Source of the DNA: Staphylococcus pseudoxylosus | GTDB taxonomy: Bacteria; Bacillota; Bacilli; Staphylococcales; Staphylococcaceae | NCBI RefSeq assembly: GCF_003697915.1 | Contig: NZ_RCVN01000006.1 | Span: 62,001-126,000, forward strand | Direction: 5' to 3' | Length of the DNA: 64,000 nucleotides | Part shown: in pieces, positions 47,065 through 56,349 of the stretch | Layout: every line of letters starts with the position of its first letter | How positions within the stretch are numbered: position 1 is the first letter of the stretch | Program-made: the position numbers and the translations under genes | Notes under the pieces: model-generated | What the model was told of the DNA's origin: nothing | The model's database searches: none | What the model saw: the letters and a program-made list of their open reading frames with translations, nothing else

Positions 47065-48691
47065 ATTCATCACCGCCTTGTTGAGGGTCGTTTAATTTAC
47101 GAATCTCGCCTGACTTTAAAACTCCCTGTTCAATCAAAATACGTCTGTCTGCATTTTTAATCGTATGTGCTCTATGTGCAATCGTAATCATAGTAATATT
47201 AGAAAACTGTCGTTCAATCACATTTTGTATTACATTTTCAGTTTTTACATCTAAGCCTGTTGCTGGCTCATCAAAGATTAATAGGTCTGGGTGCCCCAAT
47301 AATATTCTTGATAGCTCTATACGTCTCATTTGACCGCCTGAGAGCATCTCTCCACCTTCACCTATGCTTGTGTCTAAACCATGTTTTAGTGATAATACTT
47401 TTTCTTTTAATTCTACATCGTCTAAAACTTGTAATATTTGTGCTTCCTCTACTTGATGAAACATCGTTATATTATCTCGTATAGATGCATTGAAAATATA
47501 AGGATCCTGACTAAGGAATCCTATATTTAAATTTTTCTGATTGTAAGTAATCGTGCCACCACTAGCTTCCAAATTTTGCGCAATCAGTTGCGCTAATGTT
47601 GATTTCCCTGCGCCACTTTTTCCAATTAACGCGATATGCTCCCCGCTTCTTATACTTAAATTAATATCTTTTAATGCATACATAGAAGCGTCTTTATATT
47701 TAAAATCCACTTGGTCTAATCGAATCAACGCACGCTGATTTAAATTAATTTGAATTTGAGGTTTAGGATCTTTATTCTCCTTGTCCAACACTTCGAACAA
47801 CACATCACTAGAACCTTCACTTTGTTTACCAGTATGGAAAGATTGGCCAAGGTCTTTAATTGAATTGTAAAATTCTGGTGCTAATATAATCGCAATTGCC
47901 GCTGTCTTAAAGTCTAAATTATGAAACAAAATCAAACCTAAACCAGCCTCTAATGCAACTAAACCAATACCGAGCATACTAATAAATTCGAGCATTAAGC
48001 CAGATAAAAAGGCACTTCTTAAAATACGCATCGTTAAATCTCTAAACGTAGTACTTTCCTCATAAAGTTCCTTTTCTGTATGTTCAATTCTATTAAAAAG
48101 TTTTAACGTGATGAGGCCTTTTATTTTATTTAAAAATTGTTGGCTAAATTGATTTAAATAAGTCATTTTATCTTTAGATTCATCACGGGTTTTCAAACCA
48201 AAAATGATATAAAAAAGTGGAATGAAAGGCGCTGTGACCATCATAATCAACGCCGTATTTAAATGAACAAAACACATAGCAATCATTATTAATAATGGTA
48301 TCATCATTGATTTAAATACTTGTGGAAAATAACTATTAAAAAAAGGAACAATGCCATCAACACTTTCGGTTAAAGTGTTCATTTGCACACCAATTGGATC
48401 TTTGGATTGCTTTATAATAAGTTGCTTTCTTAAATCACGCTTAACTTTCGCTGCCATTTGATTGCCTATCATTTGATTTATAGTATTAAATGTAGCACGT
48501 GCTATTAAAACTACTAATGTAAACATTAATAAATTGAATAAATCACGATTAGCGCTTAATAACATTGCGTTTAAAATTTCTGCAATAGAAATATTTTGTA
48601 CTACAACTGTAATTGCTAAAAGTGTACTAACTATAAACATAAAGATAGGATATATTTTATATTGCATTGCTAAACTTGTTAATCTTTTCAC
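47048..48691 (-). CDS. cydD: heterodimeric ABC exporter subunit, CydD-like
   Basis: A 547-residue half-transporter: six-helix membrane domain (about 10-300) followed by an ATPase domain with Walker A GKSGAGKST (near 355), signature LSGGQMRRIELSRIL and Walker B LLIFDEP. Partner of the adjacent CydC-like gene. GTG at 48691 is preferred because AGGTAGGTGAT precedes it closely; the GTG at 48700 lies inside that site. First gene of the pair. Confidence 0.85.
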   Translation of the reverse strand: MKRLTSLAMQYKIYPIFMFIVSTLLAITVVVQNISIAEILNAMLLSANRDLFNLLMFTLVVLIARATFNTINQMIGNQMAAKVKRDLRKQLIIKQSKDPIGVQMNTLTESVDGIVPFFNSYFPQVFKSMMIPLLIMIAMCFVHLNTALIMMVTAPFIPLFYIIFGLKTRDESKDKMTYLNQFSQQFLNKIKGLITLKLFNRIEHTEKELYEESTTFRDLTMRILRSAFLSGLMLEFISMLGIGLVALEAGLGLILFHNLDFKTAAIAIILAPEFYNSIKDLGQSFHTGKQSEGSSDVLFEVLDKENKDPKPQIQINLNQRALIRLDQVDFKYKDASMYALKDINLSIRSGEHIALIGKSGAGKSTLAQLIAQNLEASGGTITYNQKNLNIGFLSQDPYIFNASIRDNITMFHQVEEAQILQVLDDVELKEKVLSLKHGLDTSIGEGGEMLSGGQMRRIELSRILLGHPDLLIFDEPATGLDVKTENVIQNVIERQFSNITMITIAHRAHTIKNADRRILIEQGVLKSGEIRKLNDPQQGGDEYETTD

Positions 48692-48986
48692 AAATATCAC
48701 CTACCTCACATTATAGACTGCGTGTATAAAAATTAAATTAATTCGCTCATTGTTTTCTATACTTTTTCATGATGTTTTCATATTTTAGACATAATTAATT
48801 TTTATAATTTTAATTGGAATTTTACTGTAACTTTACACATGTCCTTTAAAATGACTATTATCTATTAATTATATACATCTTTAGTCTAAAATCACATTTT
48901 TAAGTGGCATAATACATTTTTATTGTGCTATCATTAAAAAATGAAAATACACAAAATTTTATAAGTACTATGAAAGTAGGTAAATT

Positions 48987-49862
48987 ATGTTAATACTTGA
49001 ATTGATTAAAGGTATCATTCTAGGTATCGTTGAGGGTTTAACAGAATTCGCGCCCGTTTCATCAACAGGTCATATGATACTCATAGATGATATGTGGTTG
49101 AAATCGAGTGAGTTTTTAGGGTCTGAATCGGCATTTACATTTAAAATTGTCATCCAACTAGGTTCAGTATTCGCAGGCGCTTGGGTGTTTCGTGAGCGTT
49201 ATTTCGAAATGTTACATATAGGTAAATACAGAGCAGAACCTATTGATGGTATTGGCCAAAAGCCAAAACGTCTAAACTTATTACATATCATTGTAGGTAT
49301 GATTCCTGCAGGTGTGCTAGGTTTGCTCTTTGATGATGTTATCGAAAAATATCTATTCAGTGTACCAACAGTAATGATTGGGTTGTTTATAGGTGCCATT
49401 TATATGATTATTGCTGACATCTACAGTAAAAGAGTTACCCATCCACAAACTGTAGACCAAATCAATTATTTCCAAGCTTTTGTTATTGGGCTATCTCAAG
49501 CCATAGCAATGTGGCCAGGTTTTAGTAGATCTGGTTCAACAATCTCTACTGGTGTATTAATGAAAATGAATCATAAGGCTGCCTCAGATTTTACGTTTAT
49601 TATGGCAGTGCCTGTCATGCTTGCAGCAAGTGGTTTATCACTAGTAAAAAACTTGGAATATATTCAATTAAATCACATTGGTTTCTATATTCTTGGCTTT
49701 ATCGCCGCGTTTATTGTTGGATTAATTGCAATCAAAACTTTCTTATACTTAATTAGTAAAATTAAATTAATACCATTTGCAATTTATAGAATTATATTGG
49801 TCATTATCATCGCCATTCTATACTTTGGCTTTGGTATTGGACAAGGTATCACAGGAGAATAA
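48987..49862 (+). CDS. uppP: undecaprenyl-diphosphatase
   Basis: A 291-residue membrane enzyme (BacA family) that recycles undecaprenyl pyrophosphate to the lipid carrier used for peptidoglycan and teichoic acid; high dosage gives bacitracin resistance. The two catalytic re-entrant motifs are EGLTEFAPVSSTGH (16-29) and GFSRSGSTIS (near 175-184). Eight or so helices and normal length. Monocistronic with a terminator. The 286 bases upstream (48701-48986) are AT-rich with nothing else visible. Confidence 0.94.
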   Translation: MLILELIKGIILGIVEGLTEFAPVSSTGHMILIDDMWLKSSEFLGSESAFTFKIVIQLGSVFAGAWVFRERYFEMLHIGKYRAEPIDGIGQKPKRLNLLHIIVGMIPAGVLGLLFDDVIEKYLFSVPTVMIGLFIGAIYMIIADIYSKRVTHPQTVDQINYFQAFVIGLSQAIAMWPGFSRSGSTISTGVLMKMNHKAASDFTFIMAVPVMLAASGLSLVKNLEYIQLNHIGFYILGFIAAFIVGLIAIKTFLYLISKIKLIPFAIYRIILVIIIAILYFGFGIGQGITGE

Positions 49863-49892
49863 TTTAAAGTCTAATTTAAATGCTTGAACATT

Positions 49893-49937
49893 AAAGCGGA
49901 TAAACATCACTCTATTTCTTAGATGTTTATCCGCTTT
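49893..49937 (+). terminator. terminator of uppP
   Basis: Perfect arms AAAGCGGATAAACATC / GATGTTTATCCGCTTT followed by TT-rich sequence. Confidence 0.87.
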
Positions 49938-50075
49938 TTATTCTTTTCTTACAGATTGCTTAAATGTTAGTCTATTTCTCCCTAATAAATCCTATACTCA
50001 GGCTATATTTACCGTTTATTTTCATGTATGATAGGGTAATATGAAGATAGTATAAATTAAATGGAGGCAACGCAT

Positions 50076-50777
50076 ATGGACAAAAAGCAATTAATTAAAA
50101 CAATAATCACAGTGGCTCCTGTGTTTTTAGTACCATTAATCGTTGAACGTAAACGAATTAAAGATCACCCCGACGTTAAAAAAGCGAGCGATGCAACCGT
50201 AAGCGCTTCTAAAACAGTTGCAGATAAATCTGTACAATTCAAAGATACTGTCGTAGAAAAATCATCTCATGCAAAAGAATATGTAGTAGATAAGAAACAC
50301 GACATGGATCAAAAACGAGAACTTAAACGTATCGCTAAAGAACACGATCCAGCATATATTGAGAAAAAAGGCGAAAAATTAGAAAAAGAAAATCGCAAAG
50401 AAGCTCAAAAAATGGATAAGATTCTTCAAAAAAATATTGACAAACGTCATAAAGAAGAAGAAAAAGCACGTCAAGATAATGAAAAACAGCGTATTAAAGA
50501 TATGAAAAAATCTAACAAACATATGGAGAAAGTTGGATTAACACCTGGCAAACTTGACGATGAAACTGAGAAAAAAGGCGAAAAATTAGAGAAAGAAAAC
50601 CGCAAAGACATTCAAAAACTAGATAAAATCCTACAAAAAAACATCGACAAACGTCACAAAGAAGAAGATAAAGTACGAGCAAAAAATAAAAAAGCACGTT
50701 TATCTGAATTCAAAAAATATAAAGACTACGTTGCTAAAAGCGTTGTAAAACAAAACAACGAAAATAAAGGCGAATAA
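50076..50777 (+). CDS. membrane-anchored coiled-coil protein with internal duplication
   Basis: Not assigned to a characterised family. A 233-residue protein with one N-terminal helix (about 5-23), a YtxH-like linker rich in Ala, Val and Lys (about 30-75) and a long highly charged coiled coil. Residues about 96-133 and 165-202 are a tandem duplication, identical at 32 of 38 positions (EKKGEKLEKENRK...KNIDKRHKEE). I start at ATG 50076, 8 bases after GGAGG. It forms a likely operon with the next two genes, since gaps are 5 and 2 bases. Confidence 0.72.
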   Translation: MDKKQLIKTIITVAPVFLVPLIVERKRIKDHPDVKKASDATVSASKTVADKSVQFKDTVVEKSSHAKEYVVDKKHDMDQKRELKRIAKEHDPAYIEKKGEKLEKENRKEAQKMDKILQKNIDKRHKEEEKARQDNEKQRIKDMKKSNKHMEKVGLTPGKLDDETEKKGEKLEKENRKDIQKLDKILQKNIDKRHKEEDKVRAKNKKARLSEFKKYKDYVAKSVVKQNNENKGE

Positions 50778-50782
50778 CACTA

Positions 50783-51247
50783 ATGACACAAGTCATTATA
50801 GATGGAGATGCTTGTCCTGTAATCAATTCAGTTATTGAATTGACTGAAGGGACAGGCATTTTTGTTACAATCGTTCGTAGTTTCAGTCATTTTTCTACTA
50901 TAGAACAACCAGAACATGTAAAAACCATTTATGTCGATGATGGACCAGATGCTGTTGATTATAGGATTGTTAAACTAGCAGGAAATGATGATTTAGTAAT
51001 TACGCAAGATTATGGTCTTGCAAGTCTATTACTCAATAAAACAAAGCTTGTCATGCATCATAAAGGCTATGTATATAACCACCAAAATATTGACACTTTA
51101 CTTGAACAAAGACATACGAGTGCACAATTTAGAAAAAGTGGCGGCCGTACAAAAGGCCCTTCTGCGTTTGCAGAACAAGATTTGGTTAAATTTGAATCTG
51201 CATTTTCATCTATATTACAAGATCAATACTTTAACAAGGAGGATTAA
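50783..51247 (+). CDS. YaiI/YqxD (DUF188, UPF0178) family protein
   Basis: A 154-residue protein of the YaiI/YqxD family, a PIN-like nuclease fold of unknown role. Landmarks are IDGDACPV at 6-13 with conserved acidic residues, VDDGPDAVDYRIV (near 51-63), ITQDYGLASLLL (near 72-83), and the C-terminal GGRTKGPSAF (near 120-130). Begins 5 bases after the coiled-coil gene. Confidence 0.86.
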   Translation: MTQVIIDGDACPVINSVIELTEGTGIFVTIVRSFSHFSTIEQPEHVKTIYVDDGPDAVDYRIVKLAGNDDLVITQDYGLASLLLNKTKLVMHHKGYVYNHQNIDTLLEQRHTSAQFRKSGGRTKGPSAFAEQDLVKFESAFSSILQDQYFNKED

Positions 51248-51249
51248 AC

Positions 51250-51816
51250 ATGAAAAGAATTGCTGTTTACTGTGGCGCTAGTAAAGGAAATGACCCTTCG
51301 TATATGTCGGAAGCTTATCAGCTAGGTAAAACTATGGCCGAAAAAGGTTATGAATTAATCTTTGGAGCTGGTTCTGTAGGCATTATGGGGGCAATCCAAG
51401 ATGGCGTACTAGATCATGGTGGTAGCGCTATTGGCGTTATGCCTAATATGTTAAATGAAAAAGAAATAACGAGTAAGAAATTAACGGAACTTATTTTAGT
51501 TGACTCTATGCATGAAAGAAAAAACAAAATGGCTGAATTAGCAGACGCATTTATCATGGCCCCTGGTGGTGCTGGTTCTTTAGAAGAATTCTTTGAAATG
51601 TATAGTTGGTCACAAATCGGTATTCATCAAAAACCGATTGCTGTATTTAATATCAACGGTTTCTTCGATCCATTACAATCCCTATTATCTCATATGATTG
51701 AAGAAGGCTTTATCGATGCTAAATACGATACTTTAGCACCATTATGTGATACAACGGAAACACTATTTGAAACTATCAATAATTATAAACCTTTAGGCGT
51801 TAGAACTTATGACTAA
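51250..51816 (+). CDS. LOG-family nucleotide 5'-monophosphate phosphoribohydrolase
   Basis: A 188-residue Rossmann-like protein. The signature PGGAGSLEEFFEMYSW (near 100-116) and MHERKNKM (near 93) are the LOG-family catalytic motifs that release adenine derivatives from nucleoside 5'-monophosphates; the N-terminal YCGASKGND is the TIGR00730 start. Bacterial substrate is usually AMP-like. AAGGAGG lies just before the ATG. Last gene of the three-gene unit. Confidence 0.87.
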   Translation: MKRIAVYCGASKGNDPSYMSEAYQLGKTMAEKGYELIFGAGSVGIMGAIQDGVLDHGGSAIGVMPNMLNEKEITSKKLTELILVDSMHERKNKMAELADAFIMAPGGAGSLEEFFEMYSWSQIGIHQKPIAVFNINGFFDPLQSLLSHMIEEGFIDAKYDTLAPLCDTTETLFETINNYKPLGVRTYD

Positions 51817-51821
51817 CTAGC

Positions 51822-51865
51822 AAGGGCAAGGAAGTAAATTATTTTAAATTCGCTTCCTTGCCCTT
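51822..51865. terminator. bidirectional terminator between LOG-family gene and lysE
   Basis: Perfect arms AAGGGCAAGGAAG / CTTCCTTGCCCTT about 20 bases apart, between convergent genes. Confidence 0.85.
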
Positions 51866-51875
51866 TGCTTTTAAT

Positions 51876-52490
51876 TTAAATAATTGCTATTAACTGTTTT
51901 AGTATCATCAATGCAACGATGATGATAATGATTGCTGAACATTTATTTAATACCAAAATATATTTCCCTGTTTTATCTACATGTCCTATAATCTTCCCTA
52001 CTATCGCTAACAAGAAAAACCAAATCCATGATACCAATACTGTGACAATGGCAAAGACTATCTTTTCCACGTCTTCATATATTGCAGCACTTGTACCTAT
52101 TACACCTATCGTATCCATAATTGCATGTGGATTTAGTAATGACACTGATAATGCGAAACCTATTTGCTTTTTAGCCGTCATAGGTTGATATGTTTGAAGT
52201 TGATATTGATGTGATGTCCATAAAGACCATGCCATATAAACTAAAAAGACCATGCCTATACAATATATACTTATCTGCAAAATAGGCAAAGACAATAAAA
52301 TAAATGAGACCCCTAAAATAGCTAAAAATATTAATAATGTATCACATAAACCAGCGGTGATTATTACCGGTAGTGTTTTGTAGATACTTTTATGATTAGC
52401 ACCTTGATTAAATACAAAAACATTTTGAGCTCCTAATGGCAATATAAGTCCTAAAGCCAAAAGTAATCCGTGAACTGCTGGTTGCAACAT
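51876..52490 (-). CDS. LysE/ArgO-family amino-acid exporter
   Basis: A 204-residue membrane protein with six helices. GLILPLGAQNVFVFNQGA (near 14-31) is the LysE/ArgO signature and SLLNPHAIMDTIGVIG (near 118-133) the second conserved segment. Members export lysine, arginine or related cationic amino acids. Transcribed divergently from a MocR-type regulator with a 118-base shared region, so export is probably controlled by that regulator. Confidence 0.86.
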   Translation of the reverse strand: MLQPAVHGLLLALGLILPLGAQNVFVFNQGANHKSIYKTLPVIITAGLCDTLLIFLAILGVSFILLSLPILQISIYCIGMVFLVYMAWSLWTSHQYQLQTYQPMTAKKQIGFALSVSLLNPHAIMDTIGVIGTSAAIYEDVEKIVFAIVTVLVSWIWFFLLAIVGKIIGHVDKTGKYILVLNKCSAIIIIIVALMILKQLIAII

Positions 52491-52557
52491 ACAAAACTAC
52501 GCTCCTTTAATTATTACATCTATACCGACTATGTTATACTATATGCACAGAAATTGG

Positions 52558-52591
52558 ACCAACCAGATGCAAATTAAAATACCACCCAGAT
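52558..52591 (+). promoter_or_regulatory. direct repeats in the lysE-mocR intergenic region (putative MocR operator)
   Basis: ACCAACCAGAT (52558-52568) and ACCACCCAGAT (52581-52591) differ at one base and are 23 bases apart, about two helical turns. MocR-type dimers usually bind such tandem sites. The first copy overlaps a possible -35 of the divergent exporter gene on the minus strand. Confidence 0.5.
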
Positions 52592-52608
52592 TGTATAGGA
52601 GTTATTTT

Positions 52609-54060
52609 ATGTTCAAACCAAAATACAAACATATTATTGATGATGTCATTTCACAAATTGATACCGGAGCATTAGAACCAGGCATGCAGTTACCTTCTCA
52701 AAGAGATATGGCCAAAAAATATCAAGTGAATCGTTCTACCGTTATACAAGCAATCGATATCCTTAAAAGTCAGGGGATCATAAAAGGTAAAGAGAAACAA
52801 CGCTTATATGTATCTGGAAATACTTGGCATACTTATATTAGAAACAATATCAATTGGCAAAACTATATTAGTAATAGTACAACTAAAAATAATCAATACT
52901 TTGTTCAACAAATCAACAAATTAGAATTCCACGCCAACATGATACGTTTAGGTACTGGTGAACTTGCTCCCAATCTTATACCTAATGAACAGTTCAAAGA
53001 AATTTTGAGTAAGTGTAATACTAATGTGTTAAACACTAATTACGAACCACCTCAAGGCAACCTCAAGCTTAGAGAAGCAGTTGTACACTATATGGAGAAA
53101 TTAGGCATCACATGTACCGTTGACCACATTTGTATTACCTCTGGTGCACTACAAGGCTTAAAACTAATTGCAGATGGTTTACTTATCCCACAATCCAAAA
53201 TAATTGTTGAATCTCCTTCATACATTAATTCAATACGTACTTGGCATAATATTAGAGCTGATATACAGAAAATAAGCATTTCTGATATTAAAAGTAATAT
53301 TAACAATATATTTAAAGCACAAGCACAATACGCAAATAGCATTTTTTATTGTATACCGACATTACACAACCCAACACAACATTGTTATTCAATAGAAGAA
53401 AAACAAAAAATTATCATGCAATGCGAACAACACGGTATGCCTATCGTAGAAGATGATGTTTATGGCGATTTATATTTTAAGCATGAACGTCCCAAACCCT
53501 TAAAATCATTTGATACAAATGATAATATTTTATACCTGAATAGCTTATCTAAAACTGTAAGTCCTGGTTTGCGTGTCGGTTGGATCGTTGCCAAACCTTC
53601 CGTTGCGGCACATTTAGCTGATTTAAAAATGCAAAATGACTATGGCGCAAGTTCTATATCACAATATATCGCAACAGAATGGTTAACACAGCCGCAATAT
53701 CACGACCAACACCTCAAAAGACTAAAAGATAAACTTTTAATTAAAAGAAATTTATTTTTAGAAGCTCTAAACAAATATTTTAGTAATTTAGGTTCGTGGT
53801 CCACTCCAGAAGGGTCATTTTATATTTGGTTCCAATTTAAGTTCTCCATCGATATGAAAAAACTTTTCGATGCAGCTATTACAGAAAATATACTAATTAA
53901 TCCCGGTGAAGTCTATGATAAACATGCGCGTCATTGTATCCGTTTCTCGTATGCTTATATCGATACTGATGCCATCGATGGCGCTTTAAAACAGTTAAGC
54001 GAAATGATCCTAACGCGTTTTATCCCATCGTCATCAATAGAGCGCGAGACAAAAATCTAA
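52609..54060 (+). CDS. MocR-type regulator (GntR helix-turn-helix plus aminotransferase domain)
   Basis: A 483-residue fusion. Residues about 8-72 are a GntR winged helix-turn-helix (QLPSQRDMAKKYQVNRSTV), and about 95-475 a fold-type I aminotransferase domain with YEPPQGNLKLREAV, the PLP motif IVEDDVYGDLYF and a Schiff-base lysine in LNSLSKTVSPGLRVGW. It probably senses an amino acid or PLP adduct and controls the divergent lysE-family exporter. I start at ATG 52609, 7 bases after AGGAG; the frame upstream has no site. Confidence 0.85.
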   Translation: MFKPKYKHIIDDVISQIDTGALEPGMQLPSQRDMAKKYQVNRSTVIQAIDILKSQGIIKGKEKQRLYVSGNTWHTYIRNNINWQNYISNSTTKNNQYFVQQINKLEFHANMIRLGTGELAPNLIPNEQFKEILSKCNTNVLNTNYEPPQGNLKLREAVVHYMEKLGITCTVDHICITSGALQGLKLIADGLLIPQSKIIVESPSYINSIRTWHNIRADIQKISISDIKSNINNIFKAQAQYANSIFYCIPTLHNPTQHCYSIEEKQKIIMQCEQHGMPIVEDDVYGDLYFKHERPKPLKSFDTNDNILYLNSLSKTVSPGLRVGWIVAKPSVAAHLADLKMQNDYGASSISQYIATEWLTQPQYHDQHLKRLKDKLLIKRNLFLEALNKYFSNLGSWSTPEGSFYIWFQFKFSIDMKKLFDAAITENILINPGEVYDKHARHCIRFSYAYIDTDAIDGALKQLSEMILTRFIPSSSIERETKI

Positions 54061-54173
54061 CTTATTTAACAAGATGTGGTCTTCTCATTTAAGCAAAGTT
54101 GTCTAGGTTGATAAGGATACAAAGTTTACCTGAGCGAAACTCATCTAGACATACCACTAACTCAATAAGATGA

Positions 54174-54209
54174 TAAAGGCTGAGACAATTAAATTTGCCT
54201 CAACCTTTA
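54174..54209. terminator. terminator between mocR and acetyltransferase gene
   Basis: AAAGGCTGAGACAA pairs imperfectly with TTGCCTCAACCTTT between convergent genes. Confidence 0.7.
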
Positions 54210-54265
54210 TCTTACTCGCTATGCATTTGTAGGAATGACCATGTACACTATCAAAACAACGCTGC

Positions 54266-54817
54266 TCAGACGTTTTTTGATAAATCTTTATGATATCTAA
54301 CATGTCTTTTAAGTGGATGATATTTACTAAGATTTGGATACTCAAAATAATCGTATAATTTCATACCAATTTTTTCCATTACTTTTCTAGAAGCTGCGTT
54401 ATTTTCTGAAGTAAAGGCATAGACATCTTCTAAACCTTGAGATTTAGCATATGCCAATACAGCTTCTGCACCTTCTGTAGCAAAACCATTCCCCCATACT
54501 TCAGGGATTAAGCGCCACCCTATTTCATAAAACGGCAACTCTTCAAATGTATATTTACTTTCTTTAGGTACATAATTCAATCCAATAAAACCTAACCAGC
54601 CATTCGTCTCTTTCAATTCAACAGCGAATAGGCCAATATTATATTTTGATATAACTTCATCCATTTTATTCATATCGTGTTCTGAACGTCGATAACTTAA
54701 TAAACTAGGGAAATATCTACGAACTTGTTGATTTGCATTCATTTGTTGAAATGGCAACAAGTCTTCCTCTCGCCAGTCACGTAACCTTAAACGTTCAGTT
54801 TCAATATAAACTGTCAT
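54266..54817 (-). CDS. GNAT-family N-acetyltransferase (RimJ/RimL-like)
   Basis: A 183-residue acetyl-CoA-dependent transferase. It has the RimJ/RimL start IETERLRLRDWREED, central YEIGWRLIPEVWGNGFATEGAEAVL (acetyl-CoA binding) and the C-terminal ENNAASRKVMEKIGM. The substrate is unknown. AGAGGTGT precedes the ATG. Confidence 0.85.
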   Translation of the reverse strand: MTVYIETERLRLRDWREEDLLPFQQMNANQQVRRYFPSLLSYRRSEHDMNKMDEVISKYNIGLFAVELKETNGWLGFIGLNYVPKESKYTFEELPFYEIGWRLIPEVWGNGFATEGAEAVLAYAKSQGLEDVYAFTSENNAASRKVMEKIGMKLYDYFEYPNLSKYHPLKRHVRYHKDLSKNV

Positions 54818-54918
54818 ATGTTACACCTCTATACTGAAAAATAAATTTCTATATAAAAGTAACGCGTTATGAAACAATTCATATCGCGCTACCTACATAT
54901 TCTATCAATAATCAACAT

Positions 54919-55215
54919 TTAAGCTCTTGAAATATAACTAATCAATTCTACGTTTACTGCAACTTCTTTCAAACGGCCGCGTTCACTTTTTGGTGCAGTG
55001 AATGTTGCATCAATAAAATCATTTTTATGATTTAATCTGTAAGTAGCTACAAAAGTATCTGTATCAGATTCAAAGTTTGGTAAGTGTGCAATCACACGTT
55101 TAATTTCACCTGTAGAGTCTTTTATTTCTCTACCTGTAATATTTTCTATTTCTCTACCTAATTCTGGTAAAGTGATAGTTCTGCCTTCTAATAAATTGAA
55201 ATCTTGTTCGTGCAT
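54919..55215 (-). CDS. small conserved-looking protein, function unknown
   Basis: Not recognised. A 98-residue acidic soluble protein, with no membrane segment, whose N-terminal half LPELGREIENITGREI suggests a regular alpha/beta fold. I choose ATG 55215, 8 bases after AGAGG; the ATG at 55221 is too near that site and the frame to 55251 has none. The 300 bases upstream (55222-55528) are AT-rich and show nothing assignable. Confidence 0.6.
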   Translation of the reverse strand: MHEQDFNLLEGRTITLPELGREIENITGREIKDSTGEIKRVIAHLPNFESDTDTFVATYRLNHKNDFIDATFTAPKSERGRLKEVAVNVELISYISRA

Positions 55216-55528
55216 ATTCATTACCTCTTTTCTATGTAAGGAAATTATCAAAATGTAACTTACTCCAAACTAGTCGTTAACTCAAGCCTGAATGGTTGAT
55301 TAATAACTCCCTTATATTTCAACTTCTTTGCATTTTTATACGTATTTACTAATCCACATTATGTTTAATGATACCCATTATAACAATTAGTAAAACCATA
55401 TTACAATGATTTCCTAGGAAATATTACAACATATTTTCAAAGTATAATTAAATCTAATTTCTATATATTATACAGATATATTTTTTCATTCTCCGTTTTT
55501 CATTCGACTATCCAACAATCTATGCGTT

Positions 55529-55741
55529 TTAAGTCTCTGAATTTATATCTTTTTCTAAGCTTTCAGATTTATCCTTCAGCTTATCATGTTCTTTTTCTAA
55601 TTTATCTTTTTGCTTTTTCAAATCTTTTTGTTGTTTTTCTAATTTATCAACATCTTTTTCCAATGATGCTTTTTCATCATCTTTACCACAAGCTGTTAAT
55701 GTAACTGTCGCTGCTAATATGAGTGCCAAACACCTTTTCAT
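55529..55741 (-). CDS. small coiled-coil lipoprotein
   Basis: A 70-residue product with a type II signal peptide: basic MKR, a hydrophobic core and the lipobox LTAC, so Cys18 should be lipidated and the mature part anchored outside the membrane. Residues 25-70 are nearly all Lys, Glu, Asp, Leu and Gln in heptad-like order (coiled coil). AAGGAG precedes the ATG. Function is unknown. Confidence 0.78.
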   Translation of the reverse strand: MKRCLALILAATVTLTACGKDDEKASLEKDVDKLEKQQKDLKKQKDKLEKEHDKLKDKSESLEKDINSET

Positions 55742-55781
55742 GTAAGAACTCCTTTTTCATTATAATATATTAATTTTATCA

Positions 55782-56249
55782 TTAATTATTATTATCTTCA
55801 TTAATTACTGATAGTTTTTTGGACATAATTACTTTCTCTACCTGATAATTCATGTTTAAATTCATTTCAATCATTTTTTTGTTGCTATATGCAACGGTAC
55901 TTTCTATTTTTTGAGCACCATGACTCATCCCCCACGCTTCAATGGAAGATTTCAATTTGGCACCTATACCTTGGTGCCTATATTCAGGATGGACATAGAG
56001 CATTTCAATCACAACTTTACACCCAACTGCCTCAATCCTTCCCCATATAAATCCCAGTAAAACGCCATCCAATGTTTCAATTAAAATGCGACCCACTTCT
56101 AATTTCAAGCTCCGCTCAATCATTTCTATACGCAAAGCGACTGACAAATTAGTTTTTTTGTAATCATGATACTGTTGTTCAAGTTGTTGCTCATGTATGT
56201 TGGCAATTTCTTCTATAAATTGATTTTGCGATAGTGAAAGTTGTTCCAT
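55782..56249 (-). CDS. GNAT-family N-acetyltransferase
   Basis: A 155-residue GNAT enzyme. Acetyl-CoA motif EYRHQGIGAKLKSSIEAW (near 91-108) and the following SNKKMIEMNLNMNY segment are typical. The substrate is unknown. AAAGGAGG precedes the ATG. About 40 bases separate it from the downstream small lipoprotein gene on the same strand. Confidence 0.83.
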   Translation of the reverse strand: MEQLSLSQNQFIEEIANIHEQQLEQQYHDYKKTNLSVALRIEMIERSLKLEVGRILIETLDGVLLGFIWGRIEAVGCKVVIEMLYVHPEYRHQGIGAKLKSSIEAWGMSHGAQKIESTVAYSNKKMIEMNLNMNYQVEKVIMSKKLSVINEDNNN

Positions 56250-56349
56250 AATTCCTCCTTTAAAAAGTTAAGTTGATTTATATTGTGATATTCGTCATAA
56301 TAAGCCATATCTTATTCTTACATTCTATAAAAAAGGTAGCGGAATTCAA

